DNA of 64,000 bases, taken from Candidatus Aminicenantota bacterium (GTDB taxonomy: Bacteria > Acidobacteriota > Aminicenantia > JAMOAD01). Both the position numbers and the translations under genes were made by a program. The notes beneath the pieces were generated by a model that worked only from the letters and a program-made list of their open reading frames with translations, was not told the origin of the DNA and did no database searches. The stretch is taken from contig JAMOUT010000075.1 of NCBI GenBank assembly GCA_027061995.1, positions 56,290 through 120,289 on the forward strand, written 5' to 3'. Positions 16,314 through 25,358 of the stretch are shown one piece after another. Each line of letters begins with the position of its first letter. Within the stretch, counting starts at the first letter, position 1.

Positions 16314-16859
16314 ATCAAAACCTCCAATTATTAATATACATTTTTATCACACAAATCCGATTTTGTCAATAATTATGAATTATCCATAGAAATTGAATAT
16401 GAGATACAGAAGCAGCGAAAAAAACCCGAAGAATATTGCCTGAGACAGCTTTCCGCACCAAATTATAAAGCCGCATATATTCCAAGGTAGTAATGGCACC
16501 TATCTTTTTTTCTATTTGTGGTTTTTACAATCCGGTATTGAGATTTAATCTCAAGTTATATATCATAAGTTGCGGAAATAGGGTTGAAAATCCGTTAAAT
16601 CGAAAAAAGGTCAATATCAAAATGCGGTTTAGTTCAACAAAAAGGGGGAGGGAATAAAACATTGTTTCTGTTTTCCTTTATTGTAAATAATTTCTTCGCC
16701 GTTTTCCGGGATTTCCCGTTTCTCTTTTGAAGTATCCGTCATTACTTCATTTTATTGCTTTTACAAATCAGTTGTTCCTTGTTTAAGTAAGGTTTCAGAA
16801 GCAAAAACAATATTTTATTTTGAAGATTAGATATGATATAATCTCGCAAGGAGAAAAAC
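16314..16859. other. 546-bp gap without a confident gene
   Basis: This stretch holds the exbD promoter at its left end and the -10 element of the next plus-strand gene at its right end. Between them no full-length coding region is supported. On the minus strand 16380-16499 is a 39-codon open stretch (GTG start) encoding a hydrophobic segment (PWNICGFIIWCGKLSQAIFF, then a Leu/Phe helix), preceded by two in-frame stops and lacking a ribosome site. It could be a remnant of a membrane-protein gene, but nothing ties it to ExbB. Confidence 0.4.
16341..16369 (-). promoter_or_regulatory. Promoter of exbD-yjbQ
   Basis: On the minus strand TTGACA (16364-16369), 17 bp, TAAAAA (16341-16346), about 28 bp before the exbD start, followed by a TGGAGG ribosome site. 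Confidence 0.55.
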
Positions 16860-18221
16860 ATGAAGAGAATAAATGTAATCATTGCGATTTTTCTTGTAGT
16901 TATTATATTTATGGGAACAAGTTGTAAAAACAAAATTAAAATTCCTAAGAACCCCAAAGTATATGTAATAGGAATCGACGGGGCTGATTGGGATATCATA
17001 GATCCACTTATTAAACAAGGCAAATTATCCTTTTTTAAAAAGCTTAAAGAAGAGTCCTCGTGGTCAAGATTAAAATCTTTCAGACCGACACTATCAGCTG
17101 TTATTTGGACAAGTATTGCGACAGGTGATACTATGATAAAACACGGGATAGTTGATTGGCTTTTCGTAAAAGAAAACAACATAAAAGTTCCCTATTCAAA
17201 TGCGGAAAAACGGGTTCCTTCCATATGGGAGATTTTTTCAAACTTCGGGAAAAAGAGTATAGTTTTACATTGGTATGTTACATATCCCCCCGATCATATT
17301 AAAGGAGTTATGGTTTCGGATATTTTTAGTGTGGCTATGAGTGAAGTGTTTTTTAATAATAAAGATTATAAGGATTTTAAAGATACGGTGTATCCCGAAC
17401 TTTACTATAATAAGATGTATAGATTATTAAAAAAAGAGCTTACGGATAATAATATCGGTTATAAAGAGATGTTAAAATATTTGGAGATTCCCGATTATAT
17501 AGAGATATATAAGAAAACATATAATGAAGAAAATGCCAAAAGGATTCCTATCTTGTCCAATTGGAGAATGTATATTCTTAAAGATTATATAGCCGAGAAA
17601 ACCCTATACTATTTTTTGCGAAAAAGTAAATTCGATATGCTCCTTTGGTATTCGAGGATGCCGGATGTATTCAAGCATTTTGCATCTATTTTCATGGACA
17701 AAACTTACCTTGAAAAAATAAATAAATTGCTCGCATCAAAGAAACCGATTCCGGAAAAAACGGAAAAAGAGTTTGAGGCCAAACTATCTCCCGTAGTGGA
17801 ACCAATATTAAAACATAAGGAAAAATTGTTAAAAGCGATATATGAAAAAGCTAAAAAAGAAAATGCTTATTTAATAATTTTATCCGATCATGGATTTACA
17901 TTAACAACCAAAGGTTATGATCATCATGGATTAGAAAAGAGGATAAAAGCCCCCGACGGTATTTTAATGATCCTCGGTCCCGATGTAAAGAAAAATCATG
18001 AAGTAAAAGCTTCTGTTCTTGATATAACCCCGACAATTCTTTATTTATCAAATAAACCTCTCGGAAAAGATATGGACGGCAAACCTATTATAGATGCTTT
18101 TCAGGTAAGAAGAAAAATAACCTTTAAGAAGTATAAGAAAAAACAAAAAATTAAAAAGAAAGAGAATAAAGAGATAAATAAAAAGATAATGAAGGATTTA
18201 AAAACAATAGGATACATCTAA
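16860..18221 (+). CDS. Lipoprotein of the alkaline phosphatase/phosphodiesterase superfamily
   Basis: A 453-residue protein with a lipoprotein signal (VVIIFMGTSC, lipid-modified Cys about residue 22). The rest matches the type I phosphodiesterase / nucleotide pyrophosphatase branch of the alkaline phosphatase superfamily: metal ligand Asp in VIGIDGADWD, nucleophile Thr in FRPTLSAVIWTSIATG, and the LSDHG and YDHHGLEKR metal sites toward the C-terminus, ending in DITPTILYL. It probably cleaves a phospho- or nucleotide ester in the periplasm or on the outer membrane; the substrate is unknown. The tail is very Lys-rich. A TATAAT and AAGGAG precede the start. Confidence 0.85.
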   Translation: MKRINVIIAIFLVVIIFMGTSCKNKIKIPKNPKVYVIGIDGADWDIIDPLIKQGKLSFFKKLKEESSWSRLKSFRPTLSAVIWTSIATGDTMIKHGIVDWLFVKENNIKVPYSNAEKRVPSIWEIFSNFGKKSIVLHWYVTYPPDHIKGVMVSDIFSVAMSEVFFNNKDYKDFKDTVYPELYYNKMYRLLKKELTDNNIGYKEMLKYLEIPDYIEIYKKTYNEENAKRIPILSNWRMYILKDYIAEKTLYYFLRKSKFDMLLWYSRMPDVFKHFASIFMDKTYLEKINKLLASKKPIPEKTEKEFEAKLSPVVEPILKHKEKLLKAIYEKAKKENAYLIILSDHGFTLTTKGYDHHGLEKRIKAPDGILMILGPDVKKNHEVKASVLDITPTILYLSNKPLGKDMDGKPIIDAFQVRRKITFKKYKKKQKIKKKENKEINKKIMKDLKTIGYI

Positions 18222-18231
18222 ATAAAATAAT

Positions 18232-18260
18232 TTGACAATTATAATTAATTTGATTATAAT
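18232..18260 (+). promoter_or_regulatory. Consensus promoter of the PP-loop ATPase gene
   Basis: TTGACA (18232-18237), exactly 17 bp, TATAAT (18255-18260): a full-consensus promoter 27 bp before the ATG at 18288, with AAGGAGAG between. Confidence 0.8.
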
Positions 18261-18287
18261 TCATTATTCCACCATAAGGAGAGAAAC

Positions 18288-19064
18288 ATGTCAAAAAACG
18301 AAGTAGTGATTCAATTTTCAGGAGGGATTGATTCTCTTTATTTAGCTTATTCTCTGTCAAAAAAATATGATAAGGTTCATCTTCTTACTTTTAATAAAGG
18401 GTATCTCCACTTCGGCTTTAATTTTAGCAAACCTAATATTGATAATCTGAAAAAAATATTGGGAGAGGATAAAATTGTTTATAATCTGATAGATATGAAA
18501 CCCCTTTTTAAAGAGATGGCAGTAAAAGGTTTTATGAAAAATTCTAAAAAATTCGGGAATGAAACCGCTTGGTGCATCCCTTGCAGGGCATCAATGGCTA
18601 TCATGAGCATCCTTTATTCCATTAAAAACGATATTTCAGATTATACTGACGGAGCAAATTGGGAACAAGCCCCTGACGGAGAAAAAATAATAGTTACGGC
18701 TGATAATTTTCCCGAATATCTACAACTAATAAAAGATTACTCAAAAAAACACGGCATAAATTATTTCTCCCCTCTTTATGAGGAAAATACAAGGGAAGAG
18801 AGAAGAAATCTTCTTATCAAGCTCGGATTTAAAATAGACTGGAATAGTCTTGATGTTGAAAATCCGAAAGCTCTGAAAAATTTTTTTAAAAAAGATTTTT
18901 ATAAAAGATATCAACCGATGTGTATATCAGGCTGGCTAATGCATTGGAAAAGAAACCTGTTCAACAAAAAAGAGGAATTCAATATTCAGGAACTTGTGAG
19001 TTTTATAAAACAAAAGATGGAAACCGTAGGGGATGAATTTATTAAAAACCAGCTTTCGAAATAA
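18288..19064 (+). CDS. PP-loop ATP pyrophosphatase family protein of unknown role
   Basis: A 258-residue protein starting with the PP-loop motif SGGIDS (residues 11-16), typical of N-type ATP pyrophosphatases that adenylate a substrate (for example QueC, ThiI, TtcA, LarE). It has a Cys pair AWCIPCRA (Cys96, Cys99) and a further Cys212 in PMCISGW, which could hold a metal or act in sulfur transfer. The sequence TDGANWEQAPDGE occupies the region after the cysteines. It does not match a pathway enzyme well enough to name. The gene is monocistronic behind a full-consensus promoter, so it is probably well expressed. Confidence 0.7.
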   Translation: MSKNEVVIQFSGGIDSLYLAYSLSKKYDKVHLLTFNKGYLHFGFNFSKPNIDNLKKILGEDKIVYNLIDMKPLFKEMAVKGFMKNSKKFGNETAWCIPCRASMAIMSILYSIKNDISDYTDGANWEQAPDGEKIIVTADNFPEYLQLIKDYSKKHGINYFSPLYEENTREERRNLLIKLGFKIDWNSLDVENPKALKNFFKKDFYKRYQPMCISGWLMHWKRNLFNKKEEFNIQELVSFIKQKMETVGDEFIKNQLSK

Positions 19065-19224
19065 TACAATAATCCATCTTTAAAAATCATTCTTTATAAA
19101 TAAATTGTTACAGCAAAAGAAATAAATCGGTCATATCTTTGGTTTTTCATATTCCCCTTTATTATGATAAAATTAATACTTATTGTTTATTAAAATATTC
19201 GACTGACGGAAAACGGAGTGATTT

Positions 19225-20433
19225 ATGAATTTTGAATTTTTTATAGCTTGGAGATATCTTTTTTCAAAGAAGAAACAAAGATTCGTTTCTTTTATCACCT
19301 TTGTATCAGCTCTCGGCATAGCAATAGGAGTTACGGCTCTAATAGTAGCTCTTTCATTAATTAACGGGTTCCAAAAAGATATAAGAGACAGATTATTTCA
19401 GACAAGCTATCATATTATGGTTCTTAAAAGTTTCTCAAAAACATTTACCGATTATAAAGATATAGAAAAAAAGATAAAAAACACAAAAGGGGTTATCCTC
19501 GAAACCCCCGTTCTTTATAAAAATGTTTTAATAAGTTATGGTTCCAATACATCGGGGGGGATAATTAAAGGGATGCCCATGGATAAAATTAAAAAGGAGT
19601 GGAAGGATTTTCTTATTGACGGGAAATTTGTTAAATCGGATAAAAGATTAGTGTATTTAGGGATAGGTGTAAGTGAAAATATAGGGGTTGAAACAGGAGA
19701 CAGCGTGAAAGTGTTTTTCCCCTCTTTTAAACTTTCCCCTTTCGGACCTTTACCTTCGAGTAAAAAATTTAAAATCGGCGGAATTATAAAGTCGGGTTTA
19801 TATGAATTTGATTCGGTAAGTATTTTAACCGATATAAAAACTTTGCAACATATTCTTAATCTTAAAGATGACATAAGTTATATAGGGATAAAGGTTAAGA
19901 AAATATTTGAGGTTGAGAAAATTAAAAAAGAGCTTGAAAAAAAACTTGGCGGAAGTTTTATGATTGTTACATGGAAAGAGCTTAACAAACCTCTTTTTTC
20001 AGCGCTTAAACTTGAGAAAACAGTTATGTTTTTTACGATTGCCCTCATAGTGTTTGTTGCAGCCCTTAATATTATTGCAACTCTGATTCTCCTTGTAATA
20101 GAAAAAGTGAAAGATATCGGAATATTAACCTCCCTCGGAGCAACACCGGAAAATATCAGAAGGATATTTTTTTATCAAGGAGCTACAATAGGAGTTATAG
20201 GCTCTATTGCAGGTGTGATTTTGGGTTTTATCATAATTTTAATCGGCAATGGTTTTCAGCTTATTAAAGTTCCTCAGGAAGTTTATCATATAGGTTATGT
20301 CAGATTTTATCCCGAGATTAAAGATATCCTGATAATATTTTTCAGCTCTCTCACTATAACTTTTCTTACAACTCTGTATCCTTCGAAAAAAGCCGCTGAA
20401 ATAGAACCTGCCGAAGCATTGAGGGAAGAATGA
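19225..20433 (+). CDS. lolC: LolC/LolE family lipoprotein-releasing permease
   Basis: A 402-residue permease with the LolC/E layout: one N-terminal helix (about 22-45; FVSFITFVSALGIAIGV), a large periplasmic domain (about 50-265), then three C-terminal helices (about 270-295, 320-345, 367-388) and the SKKAAEIEPAEALR end. With LolD it extracts lipoproteins from the inner membrane for transport to the outer membrane. Only one permease gene is present, so the complex may be a homodimer as in bacteria with a single LolF-type subunit. It overlaps lolD by 4 nt (ATGA). Confidence 0.88.
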   Translation: MNFEFFIAWRYLFSKKKQRFVSFITFVSALGIAIGVTALIVALSLINGFQKDIRDRLFQTSYHIMVLKSFSKTFTDYKDIEKKIKNTKGVILETPVLYKNVLISYGSNTSGGIIKGMPMDKIKKEWKDFLIDGKFVKSDKRLVYLGIGVSENIGVETGDSVKVFFPSFKLSPFGPLPSSKKFKIGGIIKSGLYEFDSVSILTDIKTLQHILNLKDDISYIGIKVKKIFEVEKIKKELEKKLGGSFMIVTWKELNKPLFSALKLEKTVMFFTIALIVFVAALNIIATLILLVIEKVKDIGILTSLGATPENIRRIFFYQGATIGVIGSIAGVILGFIIILIGNGFQLIKVPQEVYHIGYVRFYPEIKDILIIFFSSLTITFLTTLYPSKKAAEIEPAEALREE

Positions 20434-21107
20434 TTAAGATAATTGATTTAAAAAAAGGATACCCCTCTCCAAAGGGGGAGATAATAGTCCTTGACGGTGT
20501 GAATCTTAGTATCAAAAAAGGAAAATCGGTTGTAATAATGGGAAGTTCGGGTTCGGGAAAAACAACCCTTTTAAATCTTATCGCGGGACTCGATCTGCCT
20601 GATTCAGGCAAAATTTTTTTTAAAGAGACCGACATTTTTTCTCTAAGCGGGAAAAAAAGAGCTGAATTAAGAAACAGAAAGGTGGGGATGATATTTCAGT
20701 TTTTTAATCTTCTTAAGGAATTTACGGCTGTTGAGAATGTAGCAATCCCTTTGATTATATCGGGAATGAATAAAAAAGAGGCATTAAAAAAAGGGGAACA
20801 CCTTTTAAAGAATTTCGGCCTCGGCAACAGAATGGAGCACAGACCTTACGAGCTTTCCGGGGGTGAACAACAAAGAGTTGCAATTGCACGAGCCATAGTT
20901 CGTAACCCTGAGATCCTGCTTCTTGATGAACCCACCGGAAATCTTGATTGGAAAAGCGCTAATGAAACAATCGGATTTATAAAAGAAAAAATATCCGAAC
21001 TAAATATAACTTCTGTCCTTGTAACTCACAGTTATGAGCTTGCAAAAAATTTCGGCGAAATTTTTACGCTGAAACACGGTAAATTAGAGAAAAATATATC
21101 AGGTTGA
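20430..21107 (+). CDS. lolD: LolD-type ABC transporter ATPase
   Basis: A 225-residue ATPase of the LolD/MacB group, at full length: Walker A GSSGSGKTT, Q-loop IFQFFNLLKEFTAVENVAIP, signature LSGGEQQRVAIARA, Walker B ILLLDEPTGNLD, switch His in VTHSYE. It powers the LolC/E permease encoded immediately upstream. The last 9 nt overlap the 3' end of the convergent glycosyltransferase gene. Confidence 0.93.
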   Translation: MIKIIDLKKGYPSPKGEIIVLDGVNLSIKKGKSVVIMGSSGSGKTTLLNLIAGLDLPDSGKIFFKETDIFSLSGKKRAELRNRKVGMIFQFFNLLKEFTAVENVAIPLIISGMNKKEALKKGEHLLKNFGLGNRMEHRPYELSGGEQQRVAIARAIVRNPEILLLDEPTGNLDWKSANETIGFIKEKISELNITSVLVTHSYELAKNFGEIFTLKHGKLEKNISG

Positions 21108-22289
21108 TATTTTCCATCTTTTTTCCCCGACTTTTTCAATCAATTTAAGATATTTTTCAACTATCCTGTTCCATGTATAATTTTCTTCATAAAAAATTCT
21201 CCCTTTTTCCCCCATTTTATCATATATCTTTTTATTATTTAATATATATTCGAGAGCCTCTTTAAATTCAAAATAATCATTATAGTAGAGCCCCCCACCC
21301 GAACGGACAACCTGATCTTTCAGCACCGGGCAACCGCCGTTTACTATAACAGGTTTTCTGAGCGCCCAACTTTCTATGGTTACCATTGACAAAGATTCAT
21401 AAAATGAGGGCATCATCAAAATTTCTGATGCCGCAAGAGCATCAAATTTATCCTCATCTGATACAGCTCCCACATATACTATATCTTCATCCTCGGGAAT
21501 AGGATATACCTCTTTTCCGATTAAAACCAATTTCAGATTATCATTATTCTCTTTTTTATATTTTTGAAAAAAATCAAAAAGATGATCCACCCCTTTGTTT
21601 TTATCGATTCTCCCTATATACAGTAAAAATTTATCCTCTATTCCGTATTTTTTTCTGAATCTGTTTTCATTGTATTCGTAAGGGATTTCAGAGCCGACCC
21701 CTACAACATCTCCCGGAACACCATAATTATCGGAATAAAGATTAATAATCCTTTTTTCCTCCCATGAATTATAAACAATTGCTCGCGGAAGATTAAAAAC
21801 AGGTCTGAATACTTTAAGATAAAGAGTTGGGTCGGGTTCCGCCGTCGGAACAAGAATTGATTTTTGAGGTAAACTCTTGATTCCGTGAAAAGAGTGATAA
21901 TATCTGAAAGAGAAAAAGATAAAAAAATCAAATTCCTCTTCTCTTCTCTTAATCTCTTTAATTAATTTCGGAAGATTAGGCCCCTCCTCCTCAATCCATT
22001 TTAACTCATCCTTTTCAGTATGTTCTTTTTCAAAAACTTTATGTTGGATTTTTCCGAATTTAACGGGGTTTCTTTTCTTTGACACCGGAAACCTGTTTAC
22101 TTTAACACCGTCTATATAGGTTATTTTATCCCTGTAATAATCTTTCCAAGTTATATAATCTTTTGCTTTTGATGTAAAAACCTCAATATCAAAATGGGGT
22201 TTCAGATATTTAACGATTAATCTGCAATGATACTCGGCTCCCCCTATTATATCCTCTCCGTATCTTTGAACTACAAAACCTATCTTCAT
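21099..22289 (-). CDS. Family 4 glycosyltransferase
   Basis: A 396-residue GT-B glycosyltransferase. The N-terminal domain has FVVQRYGEDIIGGAEYHCR (acceptor side); the C-terminal domain has LLYIGRIDKNKGVDHL (Arg/Lys phosphate site) and the EX7E motif in SFYESLSMVTIESWALRKPV. It transfers a sugar from a nucleotide donor to a surface glycan or lipid; the sugar is not predictable. Last gene of the tlyA-nadK-GT-GT-GT operon, overlapping its upstream neighbour by 4 nt. The neighbouring gene (22286-23464) appears to be a diverged copy. Confidence 0.88.
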   Translation of the reverse strand: MKIGFVVQRYGEDIIGGAEYHCRLIVKYLKPHFDIEVFTSKAKDYITWKDYYRDKITYIDGVKVNRFPVSKKRNPVKFGKIQHKVFEKEHTEKDELKWIEEEGPNLPKLIKEIKRREEEFDFFIFFSFRYYHSFHGIKSLPQKSILVPTAEPDPTLYLKVFRPVFNLPRAIVYNSWEEKRIINLYSDNYGVPGDVVGVGSEIPYEYNENRFRKKYGIEDKFLLYIGRIDKNKGVDHLFDFFQKYKKENNDNLKLVLIGKEVYPIPEDEDIVYVGAVSDEDKFDALAASEILMMPSFYESLSMVTIESWALRKPVIVNGGCPVLKDQVVRSGGGLYYNDYFEFKEALEYILNNKKIYDKMGEKGRIFYEENYTWNRIVEKYLKLIEKVGEKRWKIST

Positions 22290-23464
22290 TTAACGATTTT
22301 CTCCAGATATTCTTTTAATACATTGATGATAATATCCTTTTTATATGTTTTTCTATAAACATATTGAGCTCTGTTCGATAGTTTTCTTCTGAATTCTCCG
22401 TCTTGCGAAAGAAGGTTTAAAACCTCCTGAAACTCAAAATAACTTGAATAAGATAATCCCGCTTTTGTCTTTAATATATATTCAAGATAATTTTCATTTC
22501 TTATATCAGCTATAAAAGGTTTCCCCCCTTTCAGACTATTTATAATCTCATATCCCGAGACATCTTCCGCTGACGGATGAACGGTAAAAAGGGAACCTTT
22601 AATCGCAGTGTATTTATCCGTAAGATCAAATCTTTCTATTATTTTAACTGATTCATCTTTTAAAAAAGGGATCCCCCTTTTTGACATTATTACCAAATCA
22701 AGATTCGCAAAATTCATCTTTTTATAATAGAGAAAATATTTTAAGAGTCTTGCAGCTCCCCCCTCTTCCGAAAAACTTCCCGTGAAAAGTATATAGGGAT
22801 TATTTATCTTATGTTTTATCTTAAAGTTTTGGACACTTCCCCCTCTTGTTTTATCATCCCCTACGGGAGGAACAATCATTGAGGGTTTTTCTTTAATAAA
22901 TTCAAATAATCTGAAAAACAGATTCTGTTGATGGTTTGTGAAGAACAGGGTTCCGTCGGTTAATTCAAGTGTTTCCTTAAACATATCAAGTCCCATAACA
23001 AGGGGATCTTTCTCCATAATAAAAAGGAGTTTTCTCTTTTTTATCTGTTTTACTATCTTATAATTCAGATATGAATGTTTCCCGTAAATCAGGAAAATAT
23101 CGAATTTATCCTCAAGTTCTTTCGCTTTTTTAATAAGTTCGGGAACGATAGGTCCCTTTTGTTTATGCCAGTTTTTCTCATCTCTTCGGGAATAAAGCCC
23201 CGAAAAAAGCCATCTCGTGAATAATCTGAAATTCCCGTATTGTTTTACAATATTTGAATGAAATCTTAAAACATCTATCCCTTTATATATGAATTCCCCT
23301 TTTTTAAATTCAGGCTCAAAAGTTCTCTCGCTTTTTGCGGTAGTTGTGAATATTGTAATCTTTACCCCTTGGTGAAACAACTCTTCGCTCAGTTTTATGA
23401 TATTTTTAATCTCTCTGTTATCTGTTTCATAATCAAGAATAGGTGTGATTATCGCTAAATTCAT
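22286..23464 (-). CDS. Diverged paralogue of the neighbouring family 4 glycosyltransferase
   Basis: A 392-residue protein that aligns over its length with the next gene: both contain a KGPIVPELIKKAK/EGPNLPKLIKEIK segment and both end with SYFEFQEVL/DYFEFKEAL. However the donor-site residues differ. The GRIDKNKG loop is GSFSEEGG here, and the second Glu of EX7E is replaced by Asn (ISLK-type region INSLKGGKPF). It may be inactive and serve as a partner subunit, or use a different donor. It overlaps both neighbours by 4 nt. Confidence 0.75.
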   Translation of the reverse strand: MNLAIITPILDYETDNREIKNIIKLSEELFHQGVKITIFTTTAKSERTFEPEFKKGEFIYKGIDVLRFHSNIVKQYGNFRLFTRWLFSGLYSRRDEKNWHKQKGPIVPELIKKAKELEDKFDIFLIYGKHSYLNYKIVKQIKKRKLLFIMEKDPLVMGLDMFKETLELTDGTLFFTNHQQNLFFRLFEFIKEKPSMIVPPVGDDKTRGGSVQNFKIKHKINNPYILFTGSFSEEGGAARLLKYFLYYKKMNFANLDLVIMSKRGIPFLKDESVKIIERFDLTDKYTAIKGSLFTVHPSAEDVSGYEIINSLKGGKPFIADIRNENYLEYILKTKAGLSYSSYFEFQEVLNLLSQDGEFRRKLSNRAQYVYRKTYKKDIIINVLKEYLEKIVK

Positions 23465-24525
23465 ATCTCCTCTAATAATTTTAAAAATTTTTTAGGATTA
23501 CTTTCCTCTTTTATTCTCTCCACTCTTTTTTGCTGAGAATCAAGTATTTTACCATTAAGCTCTTTGTTTTTCCATACTTCATAAATTAGCTCTCCTACCA
23601 AAGCGGGGTTTTTCGTGTTTGTCAAAAGAGATGCTCCACCCGTTGTCCAAGGGATTGCGGTTGAATTATATGCAATAACAGGGATATCATAAATCATGCT
23701 TTCCACAATCGGCAGACAATAACCTTCATGTTCACTCATGCTAATGAATATATCCGATATTTGATAATATGTAAGAAGTTCATTATAGGGGATATGTCCG
23801 GTAAAAATAATATCCTTTGAAGATAAAAGAAAAAAATTGACATAATCAAGCAAAGCATAATAGTATCTTTTATCCGCATTTGTGTTTCCAACTATAAATA
23901 ATCTTGAATCCTGATGAACAAATTTTTTCAAATAAAAGAATATCTTGATTATATCCTCATATTTTTTATTTGCCACAATTCTTCCGACTGTTATAAGATT
24001 CAGTTTACCGTCCCCGAACATCTTGGATAAAATATATGAGGGGTTTTTCGTGTATTTTGAAAAATCAATCATAAGGGGGAAAACAGCCGTGTTTTTAAAA
24101 CCTATGGATTCAAGCTCTTGTCTGTTGTATTCCGAATCACCTATTGCAAGTGATATCACCGATTTAAGATAATTAAGCTCTTTTTTCCCGTGGTAACCTA
24201 TTCTGAACAGATCTTTTCTATAGTTTTTAAAAAAATGTTCGGGGGTTATATTATGATGAATCAAAACTTTTTTCCCTTTTGCATTGAGAAAAAAATCTGT
24301 AATTCCCGAAGGGATTGCAAAATGATAAATCTTTATATCATCCCTGTCTTCATACTCTTCAAAATGTTTTGCCTCCGATGAAACCGCTCCGTCAATATGG
24401 TAGCTGTATATCTCCGATTTAATCCCTTCCGATAAAAAAAATTTTTTTAAACTCAGTGCTTCAAAACCTATCGCATCACCATAATGAAAAGCTGGCAAAA
24501 ACTGATTGATCTCTCTTATCCCCAT
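23461..24525 (-). CDS. Family 4 glycosyltransferase
   Basis: A 354-residue GT-B glycosyltransferase. N-terminal FLPAFHYGDAIGFEALSL, C-terminal LITVGRIVANKKYEDII and the intact EX7E motif in SEHEGYCLPIVESMIYDIPVI. It resembles mannosyl/galactosyltransferase-type enzymes of O-antigen or capsule clusters, but the donor is not predictable. It overlaps nadK by 10 nt and the next glycosyltransferase by 4 nt. Confidence 0.88.
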   Translation of the reverse strand: MGIREINQFLPAFHYGDAIGFEALSLKKFFLSEGIKSEIYSYHIDGAVSSEAKHFEEYEDRDDIKIYHFAIPSGITDFFLNAKGKKVLIHHNITPEHFFKNYRKDLFRIGYHGKKELNYLKSVISLAIGDSEYNRQELESIGFKNTAVFPLMIDFSKYTKNPSYILSKMFGDGKLNLITVGRIVANKKYEDIIKIFFYLKKFVHQDSRLFIVGNTNADKRYYYALLDYVNFFLLSSKDIIFTGHIPYNELLTYYQISDIFISMSEHEGYCLPIVESMIYDIPVIAYNSTAIPWTTGGASLLTNTKNPALVGELIYEVWKNKELNGKILDSQQKRVERIKEESNPKKFLKLLEEI

Positions 24526-25358
24526 TTTAATTTTTCCCTTAAAATACTAAAATAATCTCTTTCGGGATTATTTATTACGGACAGCACTGTCTTACTCTCT
24601 CTGACTTTAACCATATCTCCCGAATTGATTGCCTCTCCTCTCTGTCCGTCTATGGTAACAATCATTTCATCCCCTTTTATAACCTCGACAATTATTTCAC
24701 ATTCCGAAGATATAACAACAGGTTTCAGAGTTAAGGAATGGGGGCAGATAGGGGTGATAAGAAGATTTTTACTTCGCGGGGTAACAATCGGTCCCCCCGC
24801 CGAAAGATTATAAGCTGTTGACCCCGTGGGTGTTGATATTATAAGTCCGTCAGCTCTTACAACAGAGAAAAACCTGTCTCCAACTTTTACATTAAGTTGA
24901 CTCATTCTTGCAAGATTTTCCTTACTGAAAACAACATCATTAAGGGCTGTAAATCTTTTATCTTTGATAATAACTTCAAGAAGCGCCCTGTTTGATTTTT
25001 TATAATCTCCCTCAATAAGAGAAGGGATAAATTTTAAAAATTCCTCTTTTGTAAATTCCGTTAAAAATCCGAGAAAACCCATATTAATTCCGATAACAGG
25101 GATATTATTCATGGCAGATTTTGTTGCGGCGCTTAAAAAAGTCCCGTCCCCTCCCATAACTACGATTGTTTCAGCTTTTTTATATATTTCACTCTCCTTT
25201 TCGCTTTTCATTCCGGAAATCTCACCTTTGAATTTTTCTGACAGATAAATTTCCGAATTATAATTTTTAAAGATATCCGCACATTTTTTCAGATAATCGG
25301 AAAGTCCTTTTGCATGAGGTTTAACAATTATCCCTATCACTCTATTCTTTTTCTTCAA
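24516..25358 (-). CDS. nadK: NAD kinase
   Basis: A 280-residue ATP-NAD kinase, making NADP+ from NAD+ in the cytoplasm. Key motifs: VVMGGDGTFLSA (GGDG, with the catalytic Asp), INMGFLGFLTE, the nucleotide-site ALNDVVFSK (NE/D-type motif), and ADGLIISTPTGSTAYNLSAGGPI, all typical. Full length. It overlaps tlyA by 17 nt, a neighbour pairing that recurs in many bacteria. Confidence 0.95.
   Translation of the reverse strand: MKKKNRVIGIIVKPHAKGLSDYLKKCADIFKNYNSEIYLSEKFKGEISGMKSEKESEIYKKAETIVVMGGDGTFLSAATKSAMNNIPVIGINMGFLGFLTEFTKEEFLKFIPSLIEGDYKKSNRALLEVIIKDKRFTALNDVVFSKENLARMSQLNVKVGDRFFSVVRADGLIISTPTGSTAYNLSAGGPIVTPRSKNLLITPICPHSLTLKPVVISSECEIIVEVIKGDEMIVTIDGQRGEAINSGDMVKVRESKTVLSVINNPERDYFSILREKLKWG

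Noticed and set aside
16380-16499. Short hydrophobic minus-strand frame upstream of exbD
   Set aside because: Only 39 codons, in-frame stops just before it and no ribosome site; noted in the gap entry but not called a gene or an exbB remnant.
16742-17182. A 146-codon minus-strand frame overlapping the phosphodiesterase gene
   Set aside because: The plus-strand gene has a lipoprotein signal and catalytic motifs; the minus frame has no family motif.
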